From positions 1,612,001-1,676,000 of the forward strand of contig NZ_JACCFE010000002.1 in the NCBI RefSeq assembly GCF_014256275.1: DNA of 64,000 nucleotides, written 5' to 3'. The notes under the pieces were generated by a model. It had not been told where the DNA came from and made no database searches. It saw only the letters and a program-made list of their open reading frames with translations. This DNA comes from Rhodococcus sp. 4CII (lineage in GTDB: Bacteria; Actinomycetota; Actinomycetes; Mycobacteriales; Mycobacteriaceae). Made by a program: the position numbers and the translations under genes. Shown here piece by piece: positions 23,534 through 31,623 of this stretch; position 1 is the first letter of the stretch, and each line of letters starts with the position of its first letter.

Positions 23534-23545
23534 AAGACACCGCAC

Positions 23546-23851
23546 ATGGCAAAGAAGTCGAAGATCGCGAAGAACGAGGAGCGCAAGATCGTCGTGGCCC
23601 GCTGGGCCGAGCGTCGCGCGGAGCTGAAGGAGACCCTCCGCCGTCCGTCGAGCAGCGAAGAGGCGCGCGCGGAGGCCCGGGCGGCACTGCAGCGTCTGCC
23701 CCGCGACGCGAGTCCGGTACGATTGCGCAATCGAGACGCTGCGGATGGACGTCCGCGCGGCCACCTGAGGAAGTTCGGGCTCTCTCGCGTGCGTGTTCGC
23801 GAGATGGCGCACCGCGGGGAGCTGCCAGGCGTCCACAAGTCGAGCTGGTAA
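23546..23851 (+). CDS. rpsN: Zinc-free 30S ribosomal protein uS14 paralogue
   Basis: 101 aa, the long cysteine-free form of S14, against about 61 aa for the zinc-binding type. The N-terminal extension AKKSKIAKNEERKIVVARWA and the core LPRDASPVRLRNRDAADGRP, GHLRKFGLSRVRVREMAHRG and the C-terminal KSSW are typical. It binds 16S rRNA in the 30S head. Spaced 12 bp after rpmG. Confidence 0.95.
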   Translation: MAKKSKIAKNEERKIVVARWAERRAELKETLRRPSSSEEARAEARAALQRLPRDASPVRLRNRDAADGRPRGHLRKFGLSRVRVREMAHRGELPGVHKSSW

Positions 23852-23860
23852 AGGAAGAAG

Positions 23861-24115
23861 ATGGCAGTCAAGAGAGCACCGTCGAAGAAGCCGCGTCCCG
23901 TCGAGGGCCGCAAGCCCAAGAAGAACCCGTTGTTCGCGGCCAAGATCGAGTACGTCGATTACAAGGACATCAACCTTCTCCGCACGTTCATCTCGGACCG
24001 CGGCAAGATCCGTAGCCGCCGCGTCACGGGCCTGACCCCGCAGCAGCAGCGTCAGGTTGCCGTCGCCGTCAAGAACGCTCGCGAGATGGCTCTGCTGCCC
24101 TTCACGAGTCGGTAA
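23861..24115 (+). CDS. rpsR: Zinc-free 30S ribosomal protein bS18 paralogue
   Basis: 84 aa without cysteine. Core motifs are KKNPLFAAKIEYVDYKDI, LRTFISDRGKIRSRRVTGL and QQQRQVAVAVKNAREMALLP. Last gene of the zinc-responsive set, followed 15 bp later by a strong terminator. AAGGAAG lies before the ATG. Confidence 0.95.
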   Translation: MAVKRAPSKKPRPVEGRKPKKNPLFAAKIEYVDYKDINLLRTFISDRGKIRSRRVTGLTPQQQRQVAVAVKNAREMALLPFTSR

Positions 24116-24130
24116 CTCACGTAGGCACCG

Positions 24131-24166
24131 AAAAGGCCGCGTAATCCTCGGATTACGCGGCCTTTT
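24131..24166. terminator. Bidirectional intrinsic terminator after rpsR
   Basis: Perfect 17-bp arms AAAAGGCCGCGTAATCC and GGATTACGCGGCCTTTT with a 2-base loop. It ends in a T-run on both strands and serves rpsR and the convergent DUF305 gene. Confidence 0.9.
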
Positions 24167-24176
24167 GCCGTATCGG

Positions 24177-24770
24177 TCAGCCGAGCAGGGCCTGCATGTC
24201 GGCGATCTCCTTCTGCTGGGCGGTCACGATGTCGGAAGCCATCTGCCTGGCCTCCGGGTTCTCACCGTTCGCCAGTTCGGTGTTCGCCATGTCGATCGCG
24301 CCGGCGTGGTGCTCGATCATCATGGTCAGCCATTGCCGGTCGAACTCCGCGCCCGACAGCGCCGTCAGGGTATCCATCTGGTCGGCCGACATCATCCCGT
24401 CGTCGCCGCCGTGATGCATGCCGGACATGTCGGACGTGGGAACCGGTTGCCCCCACTGCTGGAGCCAGGTGGTCATCCGGTCCATCTCCGGTTGCTGCGC
24501 CGCCTCGATCGCGGCGGCGAGAGCGACGACGTCGGCGTTGCCGGTGCGGTCGGCGACCATGCCTGCCATCTCGACGGCCTGAGCGTGATGGGGGTACATC
24601 CCGTTCAGGAACGCGATGTCGGCGTCGTTGAACTGCACCTGAGATGCTGCGGCCACGGACGTCGAGACGCCGGACGTCGACGAGGTGCCTGCCGAGTCGG
24701 TGCCGCAACCGGTCAGAACGAGCGCCGCACCTGTCGCGGCGGCGATCAGGGCGGTCGTGGTGATGCGCAT
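24177..24770 (-). CDS. DUF305 domain lipoprotein
   Basis: 197 aa. The lipoprotein signal ends at LVLTGC (lipid-modified Cys about residue 22). The DUF305 (ferritin-like four-helix) body has FLNGMYPHHAQAVEMA near residue 54 and TMMIEHHAGAIDMANTEL near residue 149, the paired HH-containing repeats that define the family. It also has a Met/His stretch (SDMSGMHHGGDDGMM) that could bind copper. Many DUF305 genes are copper-linked, and this one lies 73 bp past a DUF6153 gene whose promoter carries CsoR-like sites. Function is not established. Confidence 0.9.
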   Translation of the reverse strand: MRITTTALIAAATGAALVLTGCGTDSAGTSSTSGVSTSVAAASQVQFNDADIAFLNGMYPHHAQAVEMAGMVADRTGNADVVALAAAIEAAQQPEMDRMTTWLQQWGQPVPTSDMSGMHHGGDDGMMSADQMDTLTALSGAEFDRQWLTMMIEHHAGAIDMANTELANGENPEARQMASDIVTAQQKEIADMQALLG

Positions 24771-24843
24771 GAGGAACTCCTCGATATCGAAATTCGGAAA
24801 GTGACAGTCGGATCCGCCGGGGTACGTGGCCCCGGGCTCCCTG

Positions 24844-25248
24844 TCACACCCGCAGAATCGAGAGTTCCGCCAGCGACAGCACCGTCCACGACGGTGGTCC
24901 GCGACCGGACTGCACGCGGTGGGCGCTCACACGCGACCGTCGAGCCGGGGGGTCCATGGAATGCCACCACAGCACCATCACCGCGGTCAGGGCGGCGATC
25001 ACCACGATCACGCCGGCGCACTGGTGTCCGGTGAGGTGTGGTTGTTCGCAGCCGTCCCCGCCGCAACCGTGTCGGTCTTCGGCGTGGGATGCGGTACTCG
25101 ACGACTGCCCGGGCATCGCGGCGCTCGCGGTCGGGGCGACCAGGCTGTGCATGAGCAGCACGCCGGCGGCGACGGCGATCAGCAGCGCTGCGCGCGCCAC
25201 CGGGGTTCGTCGCTCTGCCGTCTCCACCCGACCATTGTAACCGGACAT
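24844..25248 (-). CDS. DUF6153-like membrane protein
   Basis: 134 aa from the ATG at 25248. There are two hydrophobic segments, LLIAVAAGVLLMHSLVAP and AGVIVVIAALTAVMVLWW, with a Cys/His-rich loop between them (HGCGGDGCEQPHLTGHQC) that looks able to hold metal. The C-terminus is cytosolic. The arrangement fits the small actinobacterial DUF6153 family, often found with DUF305 and copper genes. The start codon abuts a TACCC...GGGTA palindrome, so repression would block initiation directly and the mRNA is probably nearly leaderless. Confidence 0.75.
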   Translation of the reverse strand: MSGYNGRVETAERRTPVARAALLIAVAAGVLLMHSLVAPTASAAMPGQSSSTASHAEDRHGCGGDGCEQPHLTGHQCAGVIVVIAALTAVMVLWWHSMDPPARRSRVSAHRVQSGRGPPSWTVLSLAELSILRV

Positions 25249-25298
25249 ACCCAGTGGGGGTACCCCGGGTACGTGGGTGGCATTGTGTACCCCGGGAC
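25248..25298. promoter_or_regulatory. CsoR-like operator cluster
   Basis: TACCCAGTGGGGGTA (25248-25262) is close to the known CsoR operator form TACCC-N-GGGGGTA. It is followed by the palindrome GTACCCCGGGTAC (25260-25272) and a third copy, GTACCCCGGGAC (25287-25298). All lie in the 60 bp before DUF6153, suggesting Cu(I) control of the DUF6153-DUF305 pair. Confidence 0.5.
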
Positions 25299-25308
25299 GC
25301 GAAAGCAC

Positions 25309-26361
25309 TCACATGGGGGTGTGGGCGAGGATCTCCAGACCCTGCTGCTCGAGTCCGCCGATGGTGTCGGTGAGGATGACCAGCCCGCGGCCGTTCGCAC
25401 GGTCGAGGACGACGGTGCATTGGAAACCGCCCGTCGCGCCGCCGTGCAGGGTGTAGTCCCGACCCTCGAACGGGACGATCGACCAGGTCAGCGCCCGGTA
25501 GTTGGCGCCGATCCACCGCGGGTCCATGGCCGTGCTGCCGGGGACCGTGCCGTCGAGGAGAGCCCGTACGTACGTCGACATGTCGTTCGCCGTGGACCGC
25601 AACCCACCGGCCGGGGCGTAGGCGTCCAGCGGCCACGGGTCCTGCGATCGGTGCAGGACATCGAATCCGCGGGTCACGTTCGCGGGCAGGTCGGCAGCGG
25701 TGAGCGGCATCCACGAATGCGACAGTCCGAGTGGGACGAGCATGCGCTCGCGGAGCAGCGTCGGATAGTCGGTGTGCGCAGCCGCGGCGAGCGCCTGGCC
25801 GAGCAACGCGAAGCCGACGGTCGAGTACGAGTACGTGCCGCGGGTAGTGAGCGGCGCCGACTGCAGTTGCTGCAGCAGGGTGTCCTTGCTGTAGGTGAAC
25901 GGGTTGGACGCGACCACCCAGTGCCCCACGGCCACCATGGTGTCGGTGCTCATCGGGAACTGCGCCAGCCCGGACGTGTGGGACGCCAGTTCGAGCAGCG
26001 TCACGTCGCCGACCGGTGCACCCTGCAGCGGCAGCAGGTCCCCGACCTTCGTGTCTTGCCGCACCTCGCCCCGCGCGACGGCGTCGGCGAAGAGTTCCGC
26101 GGTGAACGTCTTGGTGACGGAACCGATCTCGAAGTCGGTGTCCTCGGTGGCCCCGAAGTTCGCGAACCGGGTGCCGGACGCGTCGATGTACGCGACGCTC
26201 GCGTGCTCGCGGTAGCTACGGCCCAGGACCTGCCCCGCGAGGGCGATCAGCGCCGGGTCTCCACTCGACGGCGGCGCCAGTGCCGACGCGACGGGCGCGG
26301 CACCCCAGGCGAGGGTCCAGGCGCAGATCAGCGCGCAGAGAACGGTCGTTCCACGCGGCAT
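25309..26361 (-). CDS. Secreted serine hydrolase (beta-lactamase/DD-peptidase family)
   Basis: 350 aa. A signal peptide ends near PVASALA. The class C beta-lactamase/DD-carboxypeptidase fold is shown by the nucleophile SxxK in IGSVTKTFTAE (about residue 80), the YxN-equivalent YSYSTVG (about 174) and the HGGATGG triad near residue 305. It probably acts on peptidoglycan peptides, beta-lactams or esters outside the membrane. The ATG at 26361 places the signal sequence correctly. It diverges from the AEC transporter gene. Confidence 0.9.
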   Translation of the reverse strand: MPRGTTVLCALICAWTLAWGAAPVASALAPPSSGDPALIALAGQVLGRSYREHASVAYIDASGTRFANFGATEDTDFEIGSVTKTFTAELFADAVARGEVRQDTKVGDLLPLQGAPVGDVTLLELASHTSGLAQFPMSTDTMVAVGHWVVASNPFTYSKDTLLQQLQSAPLTTRGTYSYSTVGFALLGQALAAAAHTDYPTLLRERMLVPLGLSHSWMPLTAADLPANVTRGFDVLHRSQDPWPLDAYAPAGGLRSTANDMSTYVRALLDGTVPGSTAMDPRWIGANYRALTWSIVPFEGRDYTLHGGATGGFQCTVVLDRANGRGLVILTDTIGGLEQQGLEILAHTPM

Positions 26362-26502
26362 TACGACTCCTCGAGCGCGACGGAACGCGCGTGCAGACGA
26401 TCTCCCCGACCGGAGGCAATTGTGACCCACCGAAACGCCGAGCACTAGACTTCGCAAGGTTTGCCGACACGAGGCATCCCTGTCGAGGAGGTGCCCCGCA
26501 GC

Positions 26503-27432
26503 GTGTCGGGAGTGGTTGCGGGTTTCACCGTCATTTTCGTGATCATCGCGATCGGCTACATTCTCGGCAGGCGTGGGACGCTGGGCGCGGAGGGCGAATC
26601 CGTTCTGGGCAGGCTGGTGTTCTTCGTCGCCACACCGGCGCTGCTGTTCGATTCGCTCGCATCGTCCGACCTCTCCGTGATCTTCTCGCCCACTCTGGCC
26701 GTCGCGTCGGTCACCGCTTTGACGGTCGGCGCACTGTATATGGTCATCGCGAAGGTGTGGCTACGCAGGTCCCTTCCGGAGCTCACGATCGGTGCGCTGT
26801 CGTCGTCGTACGTGAACTCCGCGAATCTCGGTATTCCCATTGCGGTCTTCGTGCTCGGCGACGCGTCGTTCGTCGCGCCGCTGCTGCTGTTCCAGATCAT
26901 CGCCTACTCCCCCATCGCCCTCACCATCCTCGACGTCACCACGCTCCGGCGCGGCGCCTCGCGACTCGAGACGGTCACTGCGCCGTTCAAGAACCCGATC
27001 GTCGTGGCGGGCGCCGCGGGACTGCTGATCGCGCTCGTCGGCTGGACTCCGCCGGAGGCGCTGATGCAGCCGTTCCGGCTCATCGGCGGCGCGTCGGTGC
27101 CGGGTGCGCTGCTGGCGTTCGGCATCTCCCTGTACGGGGTTCGGGTGCTGGAGAAGGGGACCAGTCCGAGGCGGGACGTCGCGCTGGCGTCGGTGCTCAA
27201 GATCGTCGTGCAGCCGATGCTGGCCTACCTGATGGCGCGGTACCTGCTCGGCCTGGACGGGCACGAACTGTTCGCCATCGTGGTGGTGGCCACGCTGCCG
27301 ACGGCACAGAACGTCTTCGTCTACGCCAGCCGATACGGGGTGGGGGCGGTGCTGGCCCGCGACACGGCTTTCGTCACGACGTTGGCGGCGATTCCGGGGA
27401 TTGCGCTGGTCTCCGGCCTGCTCGCCGGATGA
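26503..27432 (+). CDS. AEC family transporter (auxin efflux carrier-like)
   Basis: 309 aa with ten hydrophobic segments in two halves of five, as in the AEC/PIN-like family that exports organic acids. The first half contains GYILGRRGTLG and FVATPALLFDSLA, with the Asn/Pro-rich break SSSYVNSANLGIPIAVFVLG; the second half has VVATLPTAQNVFVYASRYG. AGGAGG at 26486-26491 points to the GTG at 26503; a TTG at 26461 would add 14 residues. The last base triplet overlaps the ATG of the next gene (ATGA). Confidence 0.9.
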   Translation: MSGVVAGFTVIFVIIAIGYILGRRGTLGAEGESVLGRLVFFVATPALLFDSLASSDLSVIFSPTLAVASVTALTVGALYMVIAKVWLRRSLPELTIGALSSSYVNSANLGIPIAVFVLGDASFVAPLLLFQIIAYSPIALTILDVTTLRRGASRLETVTAPFKNPIVVAGAAGLLIALVGWTPPEALMQPFRLIGGASVPGALLAFGISLYGVRVLEKGTSPRRDVALASVLKIVVQPMLAYLMARYLLGLDGHELFAIVVVATLPTAQNVFVYASRYGVGAVLARDTAFVTTLAAIPGIALVSGLLAG

Positions 27433-27911
27433 GGTTACCGTGGCTTATGCGCGTACTCGCTCTCGCTGTGCTGGCCTGCCTCGCCCTCGCCGGATGCGGG
27501 TCCGGTTCGAGCACCGACGAACCGACGATTCCCCCGGAGATCGCGTCCGCAGTGGATCCCAGCCCCACCAATCCGTCGTCGGGGATGCCCATTCCGTCCG
27601 AGGTGCCCGGCGACGATTTCGGCACCGTCTTCGAGTCGCGGCCCGACATCGTCCGGGCCGATCCGACGCCGTTCGAATCGTGGTCGCGCGCGGACGGCAA
27701 CACGGTGGCGATCCACTTCGTCACCGGAACCCCGGAGTGTTACGGCGCCGACGCCACGGTCGCCGAGACGGACACCACCGTGACGATCTCGCTGCGCACC
27801 GGCAGCCTGCCGGAGGCGGCCGACAAGATGTGCATCCTCGTCGCTGTGTTCGGCACCCTCGACGTCCCGCTGCAGGCGCCGCTCGGCAATCGCCAGGTGC
27901 TCAACGGATGA
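27429..27911 (+). CDS. Putative lipoprotein
   Basis: 160 aa from the ATG that overlaps the AEC stop (ATGA); an internal ATG at 27447 would also give a complete signal. The lipobox is LALAGC. The mature part has a Pro/Ser-rich linker followed by a compact beta-rich domain with two Cys (TPECYG and DKMCIL) that may pair. I do not recognise a family; similar small lipoproteins are widespread in Rhodococcus. Translational coupling links it to the transporter. Confidence 0.8.
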   Translation: MRLPWLMRVLALAVLACLALAGCGSGSSTDEPTIPPEIASAVDPSPTNPSSGMPIPSEVPGDDFGTVFESRPDIVRADPTPFESWSRADGNTVAIHFVTGTPECYGADATVAETDTTVTISLRTGSLPEAADKMCILVAVFGTLDVPLQAPLGNRQVLNG

Positions 27912-27915
27912 CCTG

Positions 27916-28241
27916 GTGACGTTGCTGCTGACCGCGCGTACCGCGGCGTCGATCGTGTAGCGCGCGTTCCTGCCGTGGCTGCTCACCCTGGTGCCGCGGA
28001 ACCGACTGCTGATCTCCGCCACACTGTGCTCGGCGCTGCCCACCGCCCTGCTCCCGTTCGTCCCGAACCCGATCGGGAGGGCGCTGCTCCTCGTCGTGAC
28101 CGGATTCTTCCGGGGCATCGGCCAACCACTGACCATGACCTGGGTGGCGGGGTCGCGGGCACGTCGTCGATCTTCGTGATCACCGGCGGACTGCTGGGTA
28201 CCGCAGCGGAGTCGACGTGGCGAGCCCTGAGTACTTCGTAA
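27916..28241 (+). pseudogene. Degraded MFS transporter remnant
   Basis: The translation is recognisable as MFS sequence but broken. VTLLLTARTAASIV ends at an in-frame TAG, then RAFLPWLLTLVPRNRLLI and FFRGIGQPLTMTWVA follow. A frame change and a large deletion lead straight to a C-terminal piece, SSIFVITGGLLGTAAEST. Expected family sequence between these parts, well over 100 residues, is missing. Confidence 0.65.
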
Positions 28242-28265
28242 CCGCCCGCGGTTGACAAGTACTCA
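28228..28265. terminator. Hairpin terminator (GAGTACTT type)
   Basis: TGAGTACTT and AAGTACTCA arms with an inner ACCGC/GCGGT stem. It shares the GAGTACTT core and CCGTGA-like flank with the mrf terminator at 21735-21757. Confidence 0.6.
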
Positions 28266-28388
28266 CGGCTCCGAAACGTCGCGTCCGTCGCCGGACGACG
28301 CTCCACTTCGTCGGATGTGGCCTGCGTCTCTCCTCGACACACTGGTCTCCAGTCACAGTTCGTCAGATCAGGGGTCAGGAGCCACACG

Positions 28389-31300
28389 ATGAGCTTTACC
28401 GGTGTCATTCCGAGCACGACCGACACGCCCCGTCCACGCCCGGATGAGGACGCCGTGTCGAGCGCGGTCCTGGCGTCCGGAGGTACCACCCCGCGGTTGC
28501 GCTTCGTCGACTCCGCGAATGCACTGCCCGAGCCGGCCGCGGTCATGGTGTGGCCGGAGGACACCCCACTGCTCGCCGAATTGGTCGCGCTGTTCGCAGA
28601 TCTGGGGCTGCGGGTGGCGTCCCACGAGCAGTTGCCCGCCGACGAGCCCGGCACCCCGACCATCCACCGGTTCGACTTCAGCACCGGCGACTTCGCCTGG
28701 GACGCCGAGACTCCGGGCCTGCTGTCCGACGCCTTCGAGGCCGCGGCCGCCGGACATCTGGAGGTCGACGGGTTCACCCGCCTCGTGGCCGCGGCGAACC
28801 TGCCGTGGACCGATGCAGTCCTGGTGCGGGCCGCGTGCCGCTATCTCCGGCAGGTGGGGCTGGGACTGTCGGAACCCAACATCGTGGCGATCCTGCTGCA
28901 GCACAGCGACTTCGTGCGCGGGTTCCGCGACCTGTTCACCGCCCGCTTCGATCCTGCCGTCTCCGGATCCGACCGCGAGGTCGCCGTCGCCGACGCCGAA
29001 CGTGTGCTGCTCGCGGCGATCGACCGCACCGCGACCATGGACGAGGACCGTCTGCTCCGCGGCCTGCTGTCGTTCACGTCGGCTGTGCTGCGCACCAACT
29101 GGTTTCGCCACGACCGCACGATCAGCGCTGCCCCGGCGGCGTTCAAGATCGATCCGTCGCTGTTGTCGCTGTCCGCGGCCGTGACCCCCTACCGGGAGAT
29201 CTTCGTGCACTCGCCGATCGTCGAGGGCAGCCACGTCCGCAGCGGCCCGGTGTCGCGCGGCGGCCTGCGCTGGTCGGACCGCAAAGACGATTTCCGCACC
29301 GAGGTTCTGGGTCTGATGAAGACGCAGCACGTGAAGAATTCGCTGATCGTCCCGATGGGCGCGAAGGGCGCGTTCGTGGTGCGGACCGAGACGACGCCGG
29401 ATGCGGTCCGGGCGGCGTACACGAGTTTCATCGACGGACTGCTCGACGTCACCGACGACATCGTCGACGGCGAGGTGGTCCACCCCCGCGACACGGTGAT
29501 CCACGACGACGCCGACCCGTACCTGGTGGTGGCGGCCGACAAAGGCACGGCCCGCTTCTCGGATCTGGCCAACAGCATTGCGACGCGACGCGGGTTCTGG
29601 CTCGGCGACGCGTTCGCGTCCGGTGGTTCCGCCGGCTACGACCACAAGGCGATGGGCATCACGGCGCGCGGCGGATGGGTCTCCGTCCGCAGGCATTTTG
29701 CCGAGATGGGCAAGAACGTCGACACGGACACGTTCACCGTGGTCGGCATCGGCGACATGTCCGGGGACGTGTTCGGCAACGGCATGCTGCTCAGCCGCGC
29801 GATCCGGTTGGTCGGCGCGTTCGACCACCGGCACATCTTCCTCGATCCCGAACCGGATTCCGAGGCCTCCTACCGCGAGCGCGAGCGCCTCGCGACCGTC
29901 CCGGGCAGCAGTTGGGACGATTACGACCGGGATCTCGTCTCGGCCGGCGGCGGCGTGTGGCCGCGGACGGCGAAGAAGATTCCGCTGTCCCCGCAGGTGC
30001 GCGAACGCCTCGGCGTCACCGCCGCCGAACTGCCCCCGCACGAGGTGGTGAAGGCGCTGCTGACCGCGGACGTCGACCTGCTGTGGAACGGGGGAATCGG
30101 CACGTACGTCAAGGCGTCGACGGAGGTGCACGCCGACGCCGCCGACCCCGCCAACGACGCCGTCCGGGTCGAGGCGGCCGACGTGCGCGCCGCCGTGATC
30201 GGCGAGGGCGGCAACCTCGGTCTCACGCAACGCGCCCGCATCGAGTACGCGCTGCACGGCGGCCGGATCAACGCCGACTTCATCGACAACGCCACCGGCG
30301 TCGCCACATCGGATCGCGAGGTGAACCTGAAGGTTGCGCTGGACGCGGCTGTCGCGTCGGGTGAACTTCCGGCCGCGGAACGGAACACGCTGCTCGCCCG
30401 GGTCCAGGACGAGATCGGCGAATCGGTGCTCGCCGACGCCGCCTCCCAGACTCTCGCCATCAGCCTCGCCGAGGTCCATGCACCGTTCCTCCTCGGACGC
30501 CACGAGCGTCTGATCGAGAACCTCGAGCGCGACGCGGGCATCAGCCGGGCCGCGGAGGTCCTGCCCTCGGCCGCGGAACTGTCGGCGCGGCACCGCGCGG
30601 GCCAGGGACTCGTCCGGCCGGAGATCGCGGTTCTGCTGGCGCAGTCGAAGAACCTCGTCGTCACCGAACTGCTCGCCTCCCCGGTGCTCGACGACGCCGT
30701 GTTCGACGGTGTGCTCGCCGACTACTTCCCGGCGTCCATCCGCGACCGCATCCCCCAGCAGATCAGCGGTCACCGGCTCGCCCGGGAAATCGTGGCCGTG
30801 CTGGTGGCGGGCGACATGATCGACCGGGTCGGACCGGGGCTGATCCACCGGCTGGAGGAGCGCCTCGGCGTCGGCACCCCCGAGATCACCGTCGCATACG
30901 CGGTGGTGCGGCAGGTGTTCGACATCGACCGCCTGTGGAACGAGGTCCTTACCCTGCCCGGCGCGTCCCACCGGACCCGGCTGAACCTGCATTTCGGCAT
31001 CCAGGACCTGATCGAGCGCACCACGTCGTGGCTGTTGCGGCACCGCGCCGCGGGCACGGATGCGCGGGCGCTCATCGAGCGTTTCGCGAGGCCGGTGCAG
31101 GACCTGGCCGCCGCCCTGCCCCACCTCACCGGTGCGCCGGCCCAGGACCTCGGGACACTGCGGATCCTCGCGCAGGCCTTCGCCCTGGAGACCACCGCGC
31201 AGTCGCTCGGCCTGCCGATCACGCAGGTGGCCGAGACGTACCGCGAATTCGGCCGCGTCGTCGGACTCGACTGGCTGTCGGAACGGTTCTCCGTCGGCGA

Positions 31301-31571
31301 GACCGGGACCGCGTATTGGGAGGCGATGGCCGGCGCCGTTCTCGTCGACAACCTGCAGGAGCACTGGCACGGCCTGATCGGACTGGTGCTGCGCGACGCG
31401 TCGCCCACGACCTCCGCGGCCGACGCCGTCGCCGACTGGCTGACCGATCACGACACCGCCGCCGACCGTCTGGCCCGGATGCTGGGCGAACTGCGCAGCC
31501 ACGATCGCGTGGACAATTCGAGTATCTGCGTGATCGACGCCGAACTGTCTCTCGCACTCACCCGCCACTGA
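28389..31571 (+). CDS. gdh: NAD-dependent glutamate dehydrogenase (about 115 kDa class)
   Basis: 1,060 aa. Deaminates glutamate to 2-oxoglutarate and ammonia. The catalytic core is clear: RGGLRWSDRKDDFRTEVLGL and LMKTQHVKNSLIVPMGAKGAF (substrate binding), VAADKGTARFSDLAN, and GIGDMSGDVFGNGMLLS for the nucleotide fold, then LLWNGGIGTYVKAS and VIGEGGNLGLTQRAR. The length fits the 115-kDa subgroup, which lacks the long N-terminal ACT-rich region of the 180-kDa enzymes. The ATG at 28389 has AGGAG upstream. Next to the GABA pathway it would recycle the glutamate made by GabT. Confidence 0.93.
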   Translation: MSFTGVIPSTTDTPRPRPDEDAVSSAVLASGGTTPRLRFVDSANALPEPAAVMVWPEDTPLLAELVALFADLGLRVASHEQLPADEPGTPTIHRFDFSTGDFAWDAETPGLLSDAFEAAAAGHLEVDGFTRLVAAANLPWTDAVLVRAACRYLRQVGLGLSEPNIVAILLQHSDFVRGFRDLFTARFDPAVSGSDREVAVADAERVLLAAIDRTATMDEDRLLRGLLSFTSAVLRTNWFRHDRTISAAPAAFKIDPSLLSLSAAVTPYREIFVHSPIVEGSHVRSGPVSRGGLRWSDRKDDFRTEVLGLMKTQHVKNSLIVPMGAKGAFVVRTETTPDAVRAAYTSFIDGLLDVTDDIVDGEVVHPRDTVIHDDADPYLVVAADKGTARFSDLANSIATRRGFWLGDAFASGGSAGYDHKAMGITARGGWVSVRRHFAEMGKNVDTDTFTVVGIGDMSGDVFGNGMLLSRAIRLVGAFDHRHIFLDPEPDSEASYRERERLATVPGSSWDDYDRDLVSAGGGVWPRTAKKIPLSPQVRERLGVTAAELPPHEVVKALLTADVDLLWNGGIGTYVKASTEVHADAADPANDAVRVEAADVRAAVIGEGGNLGLTQRARIEYALHGGRINADFIDNATGVATSDREVNLKVALDAAVASGELPAAERNTLLARVQDEIGESVLADAASQTLAISLAEVHAPFLLGRHERLIENLERDAGISRAAEVLPSAAELSARHRAGQGLVRPEIAVLLAQSKNLVVTELLASPVLDDAVFDGVLADYFPASIRDRIPQQISGHRLAREIVAVLVAGDMIDRVGPGLIHRLEERLGVGTPEITVAYAVVRQVFDIDRLWNEVLTLPGASHRTRLNLHFGIQDLIERTTSWLLRHRAAGTDARALIERFARPVQDLAAALPHLTGAPAQDLGTLRILAQAFALETTAQSLGLPITQVAETYREFGRVVGLDWLSERFSVGETGTAYWEAMAGAVLVDNLQEHWHGLIGLVLRDASPTTSAADAVADWLTDHDTAADRLARMLGELRSHDRVDNSSICVIDAELSLALTRH

Positions 31572-31623
31572 ACCGGATCCACCGTTCATCCACCTCAAGC
31601 ACTTCAACCAAAGGAGCTCGAAA

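Noticed and set aside
26280..27446. Plus-strand frame that would fuse to the front of the lipoprotein.
   Set aside because: It is the wrong frame of the AEC transporter gene; the lipoprotein has its own start and signal peptide.
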